This document shows positions 49,253 to 61,519 of a stretch of DNA of 64,000 nt, piece by piece. The DNA is taken from NCBI GenBank assembly GCA_027186245.1, contig CP114491.1, forward strand, positions 6,817,501 through 6,881,500, read 5' to 3'. Under the pieces are notes generated by a model. It had not been told where the DNA came from and searched no databases. It was given only the letters and a program-made list of their open reading frames with translations. Numbering within the stretch: position 1 is the stretch's first letter; each line of letters starts with the position of its first letter. Both the position numbers and the translations under genes were made by a program. The stretch comes from Coriaria nepalensis (lineage: Eukaryota > Streptophyta > Magnoliopsida > Cucurbitales > Coriariaceae).

Positions 49253-50560
49253 TGATGCTTCTACACTATGGCTAACGCTTACGTGAACTTATTTAATACT
49301 TTATATATATATGATATAGCGTTTGAAGAACAAAATTCAGAATTAAAAGTACTACATATCAAAAAATTGGCTAAAAAAAGTAGTAGAAAATAAGGTTTTG
49401 TTTAGATTTGAGATAAATATATTTTCGTAAATCAATTATTTAGTAAAATAGAGATTGCCCATATATAATCATTAGTATATTTTGGCGAGTTAATGACTTA
49501 GAATTGTAAATTTAAATAAACTTATGTTGAAATCATTGTTAGAAAATACTTGCTGCTCAAGCAACTCGGTTACTTATAACAAGGCATAAATCTCTAGGGT
49601 ACGAGCATTCTTTTGATTTTAGGCTCTTACAATCTCTTGTATTGTAATTATTTTATCATTTTTAATAAATTTTTTGATTATTCTTCACCTTAAGCTATAG
49701 GATGACCTGGCATTAGCGGCTAATCTTTTATTTAAATGAGTTAATATGTCTTATTTAAAATTGTTATGAAATTGTTAGATCTTGAATAAAGAGATTTAAA
49801 AAATTTGATTGAAATATGATAAATAAAAAAATCTTAATTAAGTAATGATAAAATATTTTTTTAGCACTTCAATCAAAATATTTAGATCTTTTTTTTTAAA
49901 ATCTAATTATTTCAAATAATATAGATTATCTCATTTGAAAAAAATAAAAAAAGCTCGGCCCAGCTCGGCCCGATTAAGCCCTTTCAAATTTAAATTTTTA
50001 TTTTAAGGGGGAATTTTTTTTTAATCCTTATATATATTTATTTTATTTTACTCATCTCATATAATATTTTTTAAATTTTTCTTTAATCCGAATTTTTTTT
50101 ATAAATATTCTCATTTCACTTTAATTCTTCATCACATTTTCTCCCTCACATTTTTTTACGGAACTATAATAATTAAAATACAATTATTCAATTATCTATA
50201 TATATTCCATATCCTTATATTTTATTTTATTTTATTTATTTTAACAATTTTATTTTATTCACACAGACACATTCTCGATTCCTTCCGATCCGCAACCGCA
50301 AGTTAACATTTAACCAAAGTAAGAATTTGACCAACTTCTTGTTCACGCTCCTTATTCCGACACGTGGAAGCAACATCTCTTAACAATTAACCAAACGACG
50401 TGTGTCTTGTGACGAAAGAAAAGTGAGGTGACTCGATGGACCTAACTATATGGGCCGACTTTTATCAACGGTCTTCATGGGCCAGTCAACTGCCAAGATA
50501 AGTTTACCAAACAAGCTGGACTGGACTGGGTTAACTTATTAAGAAACACATTTTTAAAAC
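49253..50560. other. AT-rich spacer between the divergent RING and epoxide hydrolase genes
   Basis: No gene was recognised. Mostly AT-rich, with a short GGCCCAGCTCGGCCCG patch near 49955-49970 like hAT subterminal words. The part from 50270 on is less AT-rich and likely contains the epoxide hydrolase promoter. Confidence 0.5.
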
Positions 50561-50563
50561 GTG

Positions 50564-50571
50564 TATAAATA
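50564..50571 (+). promoter_or_regulatory. Probable TATA box of the epoxide hydrolase gene
   Basis: TATAAATA occurs in GTGTATAAATACATC, about 330 bp upstream of the start codon, implying a leader of about 300 bases. Confidence 0.5.
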
Positions 50572-50893
50572 CATCAAAAGAGACATCCACGAGAATCACG
50601 ACATAACTCAACTCGTGCGAACCGTACAAACCACCCGATCATAAATAATAAGATATTAAATTTGAAAAAATAAAAACAAAAACAATACAAAAGCAAAAAG
50701 CCATAGACCACAGGTCCCCAAACCAGAGCTCACCAGCTGCTGTACAGTGTACACTACCTTCTTCTTCTCCACTAACCGGATCCTCTACTAGAACACTACT
50801 CAGAGTCAGAGCTTCAGGACACTGCATTCCCTCTCTACTTCTCACCTTCAAAAGAGAAGGAGAAGAAAACAAGAAATTTTGAGAAGCTCAGAA

Positions 50894-52360
50894 ATGGAAA
50901 ACATAGAGCACACGACCATAACGACTAACGGCATAAACATGCATATCGCATCAACCGGTCCACCAACCGGTCCGGTGATTCTCTTCCTCCATGGATTTCC
51001 AGAGCTCTGGTACTCATGGCGGCACCAGCTCGTTTACTTCTCCTCGTTAGGCTACCGATCCATAGCTCCGGACCTCCGTGGATATGGCGACACCGATGCG
51101 CCGCCGTCTCACACCTCATACACTGTCTTCCATCTCGTCGGCGATCTTGTCGGACTTCTTGACCAGCTAGGGTTAGATCAGGTTTTCTTAGTCGGACACG
51201 ACTGGGGAGCTATAATCGCTTGGCATTTCGGCTGGTTTCGGCCGGATAGAATCAAGGCCTTGGTCAATTTGAGCGGTCCTTTCTTTCCGAGAAATCCTGA
51301 GAGAGATATTGTTGAGGGATTCAGAACTCTGTATGGTGATGATCTCTATGTTTGCAGGTTTCAGGTAGGTGATGTATAACTTTTGTTAATTTATTTCCCT
51401 TTCGGTTTTAGGTCATCAATCCATTTATCTTACTTAGATTTAACGTTAATAACGTCTAAAATCAGCATATTCTTTTAATCACATCGATCAATTAGATGAA
51501 TTCCACCTCTTTGAATCCAATCCTTGCTTGAAAACAAGAACAAAAAGAAAAAAAACCATTGATTGTTCTATCATGATACCTTGCTTTTTAATGGATTTGA
51601 GCTTCTTCACTTGCATCACACCTCACAAAGACTTGATTAACTGAGTTTGAGTCACAAAGTAAAATGCCAGTCCAGCAAAATGGGAAATCCTTTTTTTCTA
51701 AATGTATAGTCTTTACTCATATTATTTACTTCTCAATTAGATCTGTACTTATACTTTGTTTAACTTATTCATGAAGAAACCAGGGGAGGCAGAAAAAGAG
51801 TTTGCTTCTTGCGATACAACTCTGCTGTTCAAGAAATTCCTCTGCTCTCGTGATTCAAATCCTCCTCTTATCACAAAAGAACTCGGTATCAGAGAGCTCC
51901 CTATACCTGAAACCTTACCCTCTTGGTTATCAGAAGAAGATATCAATTACTTCGCCAACAAGTTCAACAAGAAAGGCTTCACCGGAGGATTGAACTACTA
52001 TCGTGCATTACACCTGTACCTTTTCTTTTTTCCTAGGCACAATTCGGTTTTAACTTCAAATTTGATATTATAGTTGAGATGAATATTCAATATAATTATT
52101 CGATTTGTTGTAGGAACTGGGAACTTACGGCTCCATGGGCTAATGCGCAAGTAAATGTACCCGTAAAGTTTATCGTGGGGGATTTGGACCTGACTTATAA
52201 TTTTCCCGGCATGAAAGACTATTTACACCAAGGCGGGTTCAAGGAAGATGTGCCCCTCCTAGAACAAGTGGTTGTGATGGAAGGAGCAGCTCATTTTGTG
52301 AACCAGGAAAAGGCTGAGGAGATAAGTGCCCACATTTATGACTTCTTCAAGAAGTTTTGA
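50894..52360 (+). CDS. Soluble epoxide hydrolase (alpha/beta hydrolase), 3 exons, 318 aa
   Basis: Hydrolyses fatty-acid epoxides to diols in cytosol or peroxisome; in plants linked to cutin monomers and defence lipids. Exons 50894-51364, 51777-52015 and 52114-52360, with GT-AG borders and phases 0 and 2. Start chosen at 50894 (AGAAATGGAA, MENIEHT matches the family); an in-frame ATG at 50879 would add five residues. Oxyanion motif HGFP (33-36). The nucleophile is Asp103 in GHDWGA. By comparison with the potato enzyme, the charge relay is Asp262 (GDLDLTY) and His297 (AAHF). Lid tyrosines are Tyr152 (YVCRFQ) and one of Tyr231/232 (GLNYYRAL). Length is typical for plant soluble EH. No C-terminal SKL-type peroxisome signal is seen (ends FFKKF). 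Looks intact. Confidence 0.95.
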
Positions 52361-52833
52361 TCCGTAAACTCTTCCTTGTCTCTTCTGCTGTTCAAGGATG
52401 ATATTTGATTTTCTTTTCTGTGTGTAATTTTTCATGTAAAATACGTAATGTGTTTTCTTTTCTATGATATCTGTATTGCTCTCTATACATAAACTGGTCG
52501 TAAATGCAATTCGGCGCAAATTACTTTCATGATCTTATACTAGAGAAAAGAAAATAATTGATATCAAAACATACTGATCGGGGGTAGTTAATTTAAAAAG
52601 TACCGCGTTTAATAATTGAACGGATAATGGTATGTTTAATGAATTGTAAAGTATACCGAGCCAAATTGTCTGGAATAGTTTCTCATTCATAAGCACCTAA
52701 TTTCGTTAACTTTTCCTAAAGTTGGCCGGCTTTAACATTTCTTGAAGATGGCCGGCCGCCCATCTATTTAGGCTTGGCTATTGTAGAATAAATAAATAAA
52801 AATAAAAATAAAAGTAAAATAAAATAAGATAAG
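52361..52833. other. 3' flank of the epoxide hydrolase gene
   Basis: Holds the likely 3' UTR (T-rich, to about 52500). An AAATA-rich tract (52785-52830) abuts the LTR of element C. No gene seen. Confidence 0.5.
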
Positions 52834-53494
52834 TGTTGGGGTAATTTCTGTCCCTAATTGGCCGATGATATAGAAAGGATCTGAGGTGGATGTCCCGAGC
52901 CAACTTGTATGGATTAGGGAGGTATGGTATTCATAAAATTATAGATAGAAGGAAGTTGTGTTGATCAGGTCACGTCGACATAACATCATGTAAGTTTGGT
53001 CGGTCGGTTAGGGTTCAGGTAGAGATTTAAGGACGAGAAGAAGGAAGTGACGAACTGTGTGGTCAGCCTTGTCTCTAGCATCCAAGTGTAAGGTGATGAT
53101 ATGGAGGATAAGGGTCCGCTAACACAGATAGTTAGGAAGTAATTCTCTGAGGTGTTAGAGCATAATTAGGAAAGTGACCAGAAGTACTACTATAGTATGC
53201 CAATCCCAACACGCCACGCGTAAAGGTAAAGCAGGACTTGTCCCTTATATATATATATATATATATATATATCAAAACCCTAGGACGAGACCGGGGTGGG
53301 GGGGGGGGGGGTGGTTTGTTCTGCTACTCGCTTTCCTATTTTATAGACCAAATACATTTCTCCTAAATATCTAACTTAGCCATCAGAACGGGTTTGTTGA
53401 ACATAACCTCAACCGACCCTTCATTGTGTGCACAAGAGAGAGAACCAGTTCAACAGACATACTGTTGATGGAGGATACAGATTTGAGCATTAAC
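52834..53494 (+). repeat. 5' LTR of element C (Ty3/gypsy), approximate bounds
   Basis: The right part (53355-53494) matches the end of element A's LTR on the opposite strand ('taacttagccatc-gaa-g-gt', '-aacctc-ac-catcctt', 'gagcat-aacaatttg'). The post-LTR sequence tttgcaccgacta is related to that of A. The TG start at 52834 is a guess. It contains a (TA)n run (53246-53271) and a poly-G run (53296-53312). Confidence 0.55.
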
Positions 53495-55030
53495 AATTTG
53501 CACCGACTAAGAAAGAAAGACAAGGAGTTCCATTAGGGGGGGGGGATCTGGAGGGGGAAATGCTATTCCCAAAACTACTGTAGGGGAAAATGAAGGAGTG
53601 TTGGTCGAATTAGTTCAAGCTGTGGAAGCAGTGCAAGGGATTATGACAAGTCAATAGGGAGTTATGAATCAGTCCATCGATGAAAGGATTTAGAGAGTTA
53701 TGTGACAATTGTGTATTGAGTTTGGAAATCAACGCCCTCTTCCACCTCCCCCAGCTCTACCAGTTCCTCCCTTTCCTCAAGCTCCATTAAATGCTCCTCT
53801 TCCTCCAACTCAGCTAGCTCATCCCCTTCCGCCATTTCCTTCACTTCCTTTAGTCCAAATGGAGGATAATCATGTAAATCAAATCGAAGCCATTATCCAG
53901 CTCATAGGGGTTGAGTTCAGTAAGATGTTTAAGATGCTAGAAGCGGCCTTAGAGAAGAGTGGTCTACAATAAGAAAAAGATGAAGGGGCAAGTCCCTTTA
54001 CTCAAAAAATCTTAAACTATCTTGGGCTTGAAAAGTTTAAAAGCCTCATTCGTTCAATTCATATAGAGGTGACTCTGATCCAATTGACTATATTGAAGCC
54101 TTCAGAACCATTATGAGGTTGAATTTTTTAAATGATGAATTAATGTATCAGGCCATATTCCTCTGCTAACCCAACGATGGATTGGTACAAATCTTTGGCT
54201 CAAAGCTTAATTTATTCCTTCGATAAGTTAAAGACTCAGTTCATGATTAGTTTCTTGGGGGAAAAACACTTAAGAAACCTTTGGTCAGCCTTCACACAAC
54301 CTGGTGACCACTAATGACTATATTGATCCTTAAGCTACTATACTTATCGTTTTCAAATGGAAGCCTAGGGAATGGACCGACCAGCTGATCTAGGGATATG
54401 GCATGCATTTTTGAGTGGTACCACTAATGACAAGTTGTTGTCCAAGTCTAGTAAGAGGCATTTTGAGTCTTGCTGATGCAATGGAAGAGGCAAGAAAGAT
54501 CGCTTACAATAGCATTATTCAGGATGCGCAAGCGAAGGGGGGTCATAGCCAAGCTGAATGCACTAAAGGAGGGTCTAATCAAAAAAAGAGAAAAAGAGGA
54601 TTCTAGAGGAGTAATTAAGTGGAGGGATGATAAGAAAATGAAGGAAATTAAAAGAGCATGTTTAGAAGGAAGAAGATTAGTTGTCATGGTTCGAGAAACT
54701 TTCACTCCTTTGATAGAAATAATTTAGGTGATCTTCATCGACTAGAAGGATAAAATATGTTTAAACGGCCAAATCCTATGCGGTCTGCTCCATGCTTATG
54801 TGATTCAAACTTATATTGCCATTATCATGGAGATCATGACCACAAAGTTGATGATTGTCTCCACTTCAAGAGGGAGATCAGAAGATTGGTGCATGAAGGA
54901 CAAATCAATAATTGTTTTCAGAGCAGTTGTGGAGGAAGAGATGATAGGACTGATAAAGGGATTGAAAGTCATGGCAGAGGTGGAGGGATAAGGGTCAAAG
55001 TAAATCTAGCTTCAGTATAGAGAAGAAAAG
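53495..55030 (+). pseudogene. gag remnant of element C
   Basis: Frame 53709-53972 has a Pro-rich segment (PLPPPPALPVPPFP) followed by NQIEAIIQLIGVEFSKMFKM. The Gag core lies near 54085-54330 in broken frames. A Lys/Glu-rich stretch lies near 54480-54680. A zinc-knuckle-like motif YCHYHGDHDHKVDDCLHFKR lies near 54815-54870 (frame 54757-55020). Its order and residues match the gag of element A. Confidence 0.7.
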
Positions 55031-56300
55031 TTGAGGGGGCTGAGAAGGTTAATGTGATAAAGGAATACACTGAGGAGAATGAGAGAGCATATGAAGAGAA
55101 AGACAAGAAGGAAGAAGAGAAGAGGAAGGCCAGGGTTTCCTCGGCAAAACCACTTCGTCCGAGCGTAGTTGGGAGAAACAAGACTCTAAATGTTGAGGTT
55201 GATCTGGACGAGGCTGAGCTGGTCAAGATTAGCCAGTTCCCGAAGAACAATTTAGACCTCTTTGCGTTGGATCCTTCAAAGCTGAATGAAATTCTCAAAG
55301 AAGTGATTGTCTATAAGTTGGGGTAAAGTGAAAGGCTAAACCTGTTTAGCATAATATAAGGAAATTCAATGAGGAAAGAAATAGAGCTGCGGAATGAGAG
55401 GTGAAGAAGTTACTCTCGACAAGGGTAATCATAGAGGTGTAGTAACCTAAATGGTTATCAAACATAGTTTTTGTGTCCAAGTCAAACGGGAAGTGGAGAG
55501 TGTGTGTGGACTTTACAAATTTGAATGCTACATGTCCTAAGAACAATTTTCCTCAACCAAGCATGACATGATGGTGGATGCCACTACAAGGCATGAACTG
55601 CTTAGCTTTATGGATGCATACTTAGGATATCACCAAGTTAAACAGTGGGAACCTGACTAGGAGAATGTCTTTTACAACTAGCAAAGGGTTGTACTGTTAC
55701 AATGTAATGCTTTTTGGGTTAAAGAATGTTGGAGCTACTTTTCAAAGGTTGGTTAATGGGATGTTTCAGGAACAATTGGGGTAGACCATGCAGATGATAT
55801 TCTTATATAGAGTATAAAAAAAAGAAGATCATCACTTGCACCTAAAGGAAGCCTTCATCATTATGAGGTTGTTTAGGATGAAGCTCACCCCAAAGAAGTG
55901 TTCCTTTGAGGTCAGTTCAGGTAAATTTCTAGGCTACATTGTGCATCGTAGAGGAATAGAAGCCAACATTGAAAAGGTTTAGGTTATCTTAAATTTACGA
56001 GCTTCTCAGAATAAGAAGGAAATCCAAAGACTCATTAGAAAGATAGCTGCATTGAGTAGGTTCATGAGCAGATCCATTGACAAGTGCTTGCCTTTCTTTA
56101 AAGCTTTGAAGGGAATAAGTAAGGTAAGATGTGCTGAGGAATGTGATGAGGCCTTTGAAGAATTAAAGAGGTACTTAGCTAATATCCCGAGGTTGAGCAA
56201 GCTAATGGAGGTGAAGTGTTGAAGTTATATATAAATGTCAGTATGGTAGTAGTAAGATTGGTCCTCTTGAGAGAAGAATAATGCCACCAAGTTCAAGTTT
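55031..56300 (+). pseudogene. Reverse transcriptase remnant of element C, protease missing
   Basis: Frame 55054-55326 (EENERAYEEKDKKEEEKRKA, then PLRPSVVGRNKTLNVEV) is the counterpart of 45624-45334 in element A. In A a protease region of some 640 bp separates gag from this linker; here gag runs straight into it, so the protease is deleted. RT thumb and connection sequences follow (FRMKLTPKKCSFEVSSGKFL and LIRKIAALSRFMSRSIDKCL near 55875-56090). The YxDD box is degraded near 55790. Confidence 0.7.
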
Positions 56301-57065
56301 ACATATGAGTAAAGTGTTGAGAAGCCTAGAAGCGAGATACCCCCAAGATGACAAAGTCGTGTTGGCCTTAGTGATGGCTACTCATAAGCTAAGGCTGTAC
56401 TTCTAAGCTCATGCTATCGAGGTAATAACCAACCTACCACTGAAGCAGATCCTTCGAAATACAGACAAGAAGGTTACTAAAGTGGTTAGTAGAGTTAGGG
56501 AAATTCGACATTACTAACACGCGCCTGTCGGCTATAAAAGTGCAAGCCTTAGAAGATTTCATTTCTGAACTCAGTCTACCTAAGACCGATCAAGAGCCAA
56601 ATAGGATTTGTCTGACCAACTAATCTCAACCATTTCAGCTAGCCATGTTCAAGCTCCTTATTGGACCCTCTAGGTGGATAGGACAAAAAATAAGGAGGGG
56701 TGTGGGATTGGCTTAATATTAACCTCTCCGGATGGGTAAAGAATTGAATACACCTTAAGGTTTAAATTCAAGAACTCGAACAATGAGGCGGAGTATAAAG
56801 CACTTTAGTAGGGTTGAGACTAGCAAGAGAAGTAGCTGTGGAAAGGATCTTAATTGTAAGCGATTCCTAAGTTGTGGTGGGGCAGACTATAGGGGAATAC
56901 TTGACAAAGTCTGAAAAGATAACCTCTTATTAGCAGAAGGTTGGCTCATTTTTTGCTCAGTTTGCACAATTCCAGATCAAGCATATGCCGAGAGGGAAGA
57001 ATTCTGAAGCTAACGCTCTAGCCAGGAAGGCTACCTTACCACAAAGATCCTTTCCAAGAGAGGTT
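56301..57065 (+). pseudogene. RNase H domains of element C, including aRNH
   Basis: Native RNase H traces lie near 56360-56460 (VLALVMATHKLRLYF-like). A second RNase H domain lies near 56660-57040: GVWDWLNI-like start, GLRLAREVAVERILIVSDS, TIGEYLTKSEKITSY and QFQIKHMPRGKNSEANALAR. The last motif closes the aRNH domain of Tat-lineage elements. Confidence 0.7.
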
Positions 57066-57925
57066 TTGATTTGATTCTTGGATGGCCAAAGTATTAGTCT
57101 GGTAATAATGATGATGGAGGTAGAATTAGAAGGTTGGATGATGCTTATCAAGAAATATCTCAGCATTGGGGAACTTCCTACTTCATCTAAAGTGGCAAGA
57201 GAGGTCAAAAATCATACAGCCAGAGGTGTATTGATTGAAGAGGTATTGTATAGAAGAAGTTACTCACGACCCTTACTCAGGTGTGTGTCAGAAAAAGATG
57301 TGAACCAACTGCTCAAGGAAATATATGAAGGAGTGTGTAGAAGCCATTCTAGGGGGAGAGCTACAATGAGGAAATTATTCTTGCAATGGCATTTTTGGCC
57401 CACTATGAAGAGGGATGTGAAGGAATTAAGTAAGAAGTGTTGCTCATACTAGGTTCATGCAAGTATTCCTACAAGACTACCAGTTCAGCTTACAACCATC
57501 ATAAGTTCCTAGCCTTTTGCTAAATTGGGGATCGACGTGATCGGGCCCTAACTTAGGTAAGCAAGAAGAAGAAGTATGCTATTGTTGCTATAAATTACTT
57601 CTCTAAGTGGGTAGAAGAGCTGCCATATCTCCTATAGGTCATCTGAACCACCCTACAGACTGCTACTGAAAGAACCTCATTTAATTTGACTTACAGGTTT
57701 ATAGTTCCTACCGAGGTGAGCATACCTACTTGCAAAAGCCGAATGTTCACTGAAGAAGAAAATAGTAAGGCTCTGGCTGAGACACTGAACCTGCTTCAAG
57801 AAAATAGGGAAGAAGCTAGTATCAAAGAAGAGGCAATAAAAATGAGGATGGAATGGTACTACAACAAGAAAGTATATAAATGCCCAGTCAAAAGCAATTC
57901 TTCCAAGTGTTTCTAGTTTTTCTAT
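57066..57925 (+). pseudogene. Integrase remnant of element C with deleted core
   Basis: Frame 57078-57452 contains the N-terminal HHCC-like part (LLRCVSEKDVNQLLKEIYEG, then WHFWPTMKRDVKELSKKC). The core (57450-57690) is shortened and stops are present. The tail is FIVPTEVSIPTCKSRMF, then LNLLQENREEASIKEEAI and MEWYYNKKVYKCPVKS, where similarity stops at about 57895. No 3' LTR follows; element B sequence begins within the next 340 bp. Confidence 0.7.
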
Positions 57926-58233
57926 TCGGCTTCTTCAGTTATAGGTGATTTCCATACCTAGACAATTTTTTACATTTTTGATACACCCTCTTCAAGGTCT
58001 AGGCTTGGTGTTTGGTCTTAGGCCGAGCAAGAAATTTTAGCACTTTAGGGATGGTAATTTTAGTGGCCGACCCTCTCTTAGAATCATATGGTTGAGATGA
58101 ACCTTCACCCCTCGAATTGTGATATAATCCTTCAAACCCTAAACTCATCTTCCCTAACTAGTGATCTCGACCATAATTTCCCAACCATGCCGCACTTTTT
58201 CCTATTCGGATTGACTGTTTCTCTTTAGATAAA

Positions 58234-60440
58234 ATGGTCAAGGGTAAACTAGCCCCTCACCAGGTTGTCATGTCCAAAGAGGTAGGTAAAAAAGCTCCCA
58301 AGAAAATCCAGGCACACAATAAAACCATTAAGACTGAACTAACCCAGGACGAATTAGAAAATCTTTCAACCTTTAGTGACATTTCTGATGACGTTACCCT
58401 TATGGTTCCTGAGCATGACAGATTTATGACGGATGTTGGTAAAGCCGAGTAAAATGAAATAGTGGTATATAAGGATTTATTCGAAACTGGCCTTAAGTTT
58501 CCCTTCCACCCTTTCATTCAAACCATGCTCGGCTACTGAGGAATTCCCCTAGGCTAGCTCGGGCCTAATTCCTGGAGATCATTTATTGGCTCTTTTATCC
58601 TCTAGAAAGAAGCTACTGGTCGAGAGATGGTTGCTTCTGGTCGACCATTGACGAGTGTCCCCTTCTAAAAATAATGGTGTGGCATCTTTGCAATCCCTCT
58701 ACAAATCTGAAAGTAAGCCAACCTTCTGTTCGACATACTTTTCCTTAACCATCTTTAAATTCTTCCTATTTCATACCTCGATCTTCTTGTAGGTATGTCA
58801 CTTCCCAAAACTAGGCCAACTGATGTCGAACTAAGGGTTTGGGATGTCAGAGATTTAATCCTAGTTCAAGCTAGGGATTTTAGGTTGCTCATCTCCCTAA
58901 CCAAGCAAAGGGAGTCCGACCTAATTCCTACTCCTCATTTGGACTTGAACCCTATTCAAGCAATCTTCAAGGAGGAACTCTCCCTATAGAAGAGGATGAG
59001 ACTTATGTTTTTTTATTTTATCTATGTACTTTTTTACAATTATATATATATTATCTTTCATGCATTTGACTTTCTTAATTACAGAGATGGACCCCAACAT
59101 AGACCCTCGCATCACTGAGGCTTTTAAGAGAATGATGGTCGATTGAAAGATATAGAAGGTTAAAATGGAAGAAGCCCAAAAGGGGGTCGAGTAGGCTAAG
59201 GGCCCACCTCTCAGAAAGAGAAAAGCGATGATTGGTGCGGGCAAAGGCAAATGTGCAACTCTTACCCGCTCTATTCCGTCCACTCTTGCCCAAGCAAACG
59301 CCTCAGCAGAAAATACACTTCCTGGTCTGCCAAGTACTCAAGTTTCACATCCTCTAACTCTTTCTTTCCATTCCACTTGATCACAAAATATTTCATCCAT
59401 ATTGACGGGTAGATAGGTCTAGCTCTACTCGGGTCCTAAACATCCCTAGTGCATTTTTTTAAGGAGATGATTAACAGGATGTATAGCTTGGCATCCCCCT
59501 GTAACTTTCATTTAGCCATATGAAGACGCCTGACTTGGTGAAAGAGGTGACTTATGGTCTGATGATGGTATTTTTTCTATTTTCTTCACTCAAGATTTAT
59601 CTTTTCCCTTTCCTAACATTATTTTCATAGTTATCTTGTCCATTATAGCTATTGATTGTCTTCTCAGCCCTTAAAGCCTCATTCTTTCCGCTGACCCCAA
59701 TGAAGCTTCTCTCTTATGTTTAGTAGAAGAGGTGACTTCTAATCTAATGAAGGTATTAGTTCTATTTTCTTCACTTAAGAATTTTCTTTTCTTTTCCTAC
59801 ATTATTTTCATAGTTATCTTATCCATTATAGCTGTTGATTGTCTCCTCAACCCTTGGAGCCTTATTCTTTCTACAAACCCCTCTGAAGCTTCCCTCTTGT
59901 GTTTGGAGCATGAGAAACAGAAGATTGCCCTCTCTGATGCCCATAAGCAACTGATAGAGGTTCTAGATGATAAGAAAACATCTCAGAGAAAATATAAGGT
60001 TGAGCTGGAGCCTCGTAGGAAAGAAAGAGACTATAGGAAGTCCTTAGAGGATGAGTTAAATAAAATGAAAGCCGATCTTCCTAAGATCGGGCAACAAGCT
60101 ATTAAGGGCTATAAAGCCTCTAATGAGTACCAAAATGACATTTATGCGGCCAAGGAGTTTGGCTTTGTCATGAGAGGAGCTTATGTTAGCTTATCTAGGT
60201 AGACCTAGACCTAGACCCTAAACTTCTCAAATTTCCACTGGATCTACCTGCACCATCTTCACAGGCTGAGATAAAGGACGAAAACGAGGAGAAGGAGGAG
60301 AGGGAAGCTGAGATGAAGTCTTGATTTTTTAAGACCCGACCACCAATTAGACCAATCAAAGCATAGAGACAAGAGTTCGGGAGACTACTGACAATCAGAT
60401 CAGTTCCGAGCAGACCTCTCATGCTAATAGAGAGGACCAA
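58234..60440 (+). pseudogene. Antisense ORF of element B (PF04195-like plus coiled coil)
   Basis: The start at 58234 (MVKGKLAPHQVVMSKEVGKK) opens 72 codons. After a stop, YKDLFETGLKFPFHPFIQTM (near 58475-58530) and LGPNSWRSFIGSFIL match the hallmark of plant 'putative gypsy-type transposon' (Transposase_28) proteins. A further frame at 58795-58989 begins SLPKTRPTDVELRVWDVRDL. Frame 59732-60202 is a long charged coiled-coil region (HKQLIEVLDDKKTSQRKYKV) ending QQAIKGYKASNEYQNDIYAA. Stops break it into pieces. An internal duplication exists: 59535-59670 and 59725-59850 share 'tcttcact-aagaatttt' and 'cattattttcatagttatct'. Confidence 0.55.
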
Positions 60441-60809
60441 CGTTAGGCTTAAGCTTCCCGCTGATTTCAAGCTTTTGGCTCCGCCCTTCTCTTTATAACT
60501 AATATTTTTTTTTTTGTAATTGGAGAAGTTTAATGCATTTTTTATTTTAACTTTATCAACCATTTTGGATTCTAATCCGAACTAATGAAGTGGGACTCTT
60601 TTCCCCTTCCTTCTCTCTTTTTTTGAGTTTTTAAATAACTTTCTGACTTTACCCTTCCTTTTAGGGTTTCATTGGCTTGCTGACATAATCCTAAAACTTA
60701 ACTTAATTCTCGATTCAAAACTTAGGCAAAAATTTACTTTATACCATGATTGAGTAGGACTTCTCATGGATTCATGCTGATTGACTTGGTTAGTCAACCT
60801 CTTATCTGA

Positions 60810-61270
60810 ACCGAAATTTTTATTTCTAATTTTGAACCTCATTGTTCTGAGCTAGATGTATTCATCCCCTTGTTTGAGCATAAATTCTAGTATAGCTCGG
60901 ACTTTGAAATTTTGATTTCAAATTTTGGACATCTTGCATCCGAGCTGAATGGCTCATAAACATTCAGCCCCTTGTCCAAGCAAAACTTTCAGTCTTGTTT
61001 GGACTTTGAAACTTTGATTTCAAATTTTGGTCCTCATATGTCTGAGCTGAATGGCTAGTGGACATTCAGACCCTTATCAGAACAAAACTTTCAGTATGGC
61101 CTACACTTCAAAATTTTGATTTCAAATTTCGGACCTCATAGGTTTGAGTTAAATAGGTAGTGGACATTCATCCCTTTATCCGGGCAAAACTTTCAGACTG
61201 GCTCGAACTTTGAAATTTTGACTTCAAATTTGGACCTCGTAGGTCTGAGCTGAATGGCTAGTGGTCGGCT
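60810..61270. repeat. 102-bp tandem repeats of element B, about 4.5 units
   Basis: The marker 'gatttcaaatttt-gg' occurs at 60914, 61016, 61118 and 61220, exactly 102 bp apart, with an older copy from about 60812. Each unit has 'ctgagctgaatggctagtgg', 'cattcagcccctt' and 'gcaaaactttcag'. Shared words with the array of element A ('ggtctgagctga', 'gctcggactttgaa') indicate common origin. Confidence 0.85.
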
Positions 61271-61519
61271 AGCCCTTTAAGTAGTCATTTTTTTAGGATC
61301 TAAACTTCGTTGAGTTTGGCTTCTTAAAGCCTTTTTTAATTCAAAGATAAGGGTGACAACAATACATTAGCCCATTTAGGCAATTACATTGTATTTTCCC
61401 AAGAAAATATTCCTAATGTTCCACCTCTTCTTTGGATTCTTGATACACTTTTAGGGTTCATGGGTGTTTTATCACTTTACCTGCTTTGTTCTGCAACTTG
61501 TATGATCTTGAACAGATTT

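Noticed and set aside
48930..49255. Several overlapping frames around the 76-bp duplication
   Set aside because: They arise from the repeated unit and the (TA)n tract; no domain or start context supports a gene.
53246..53312. (TA)n and poly-G runs considered as regulatory or structural signals
   Set aside because: They are simple repeats inside an LTR; nothing suggests function, and the poly-G length may be a sequencing uncertainty.
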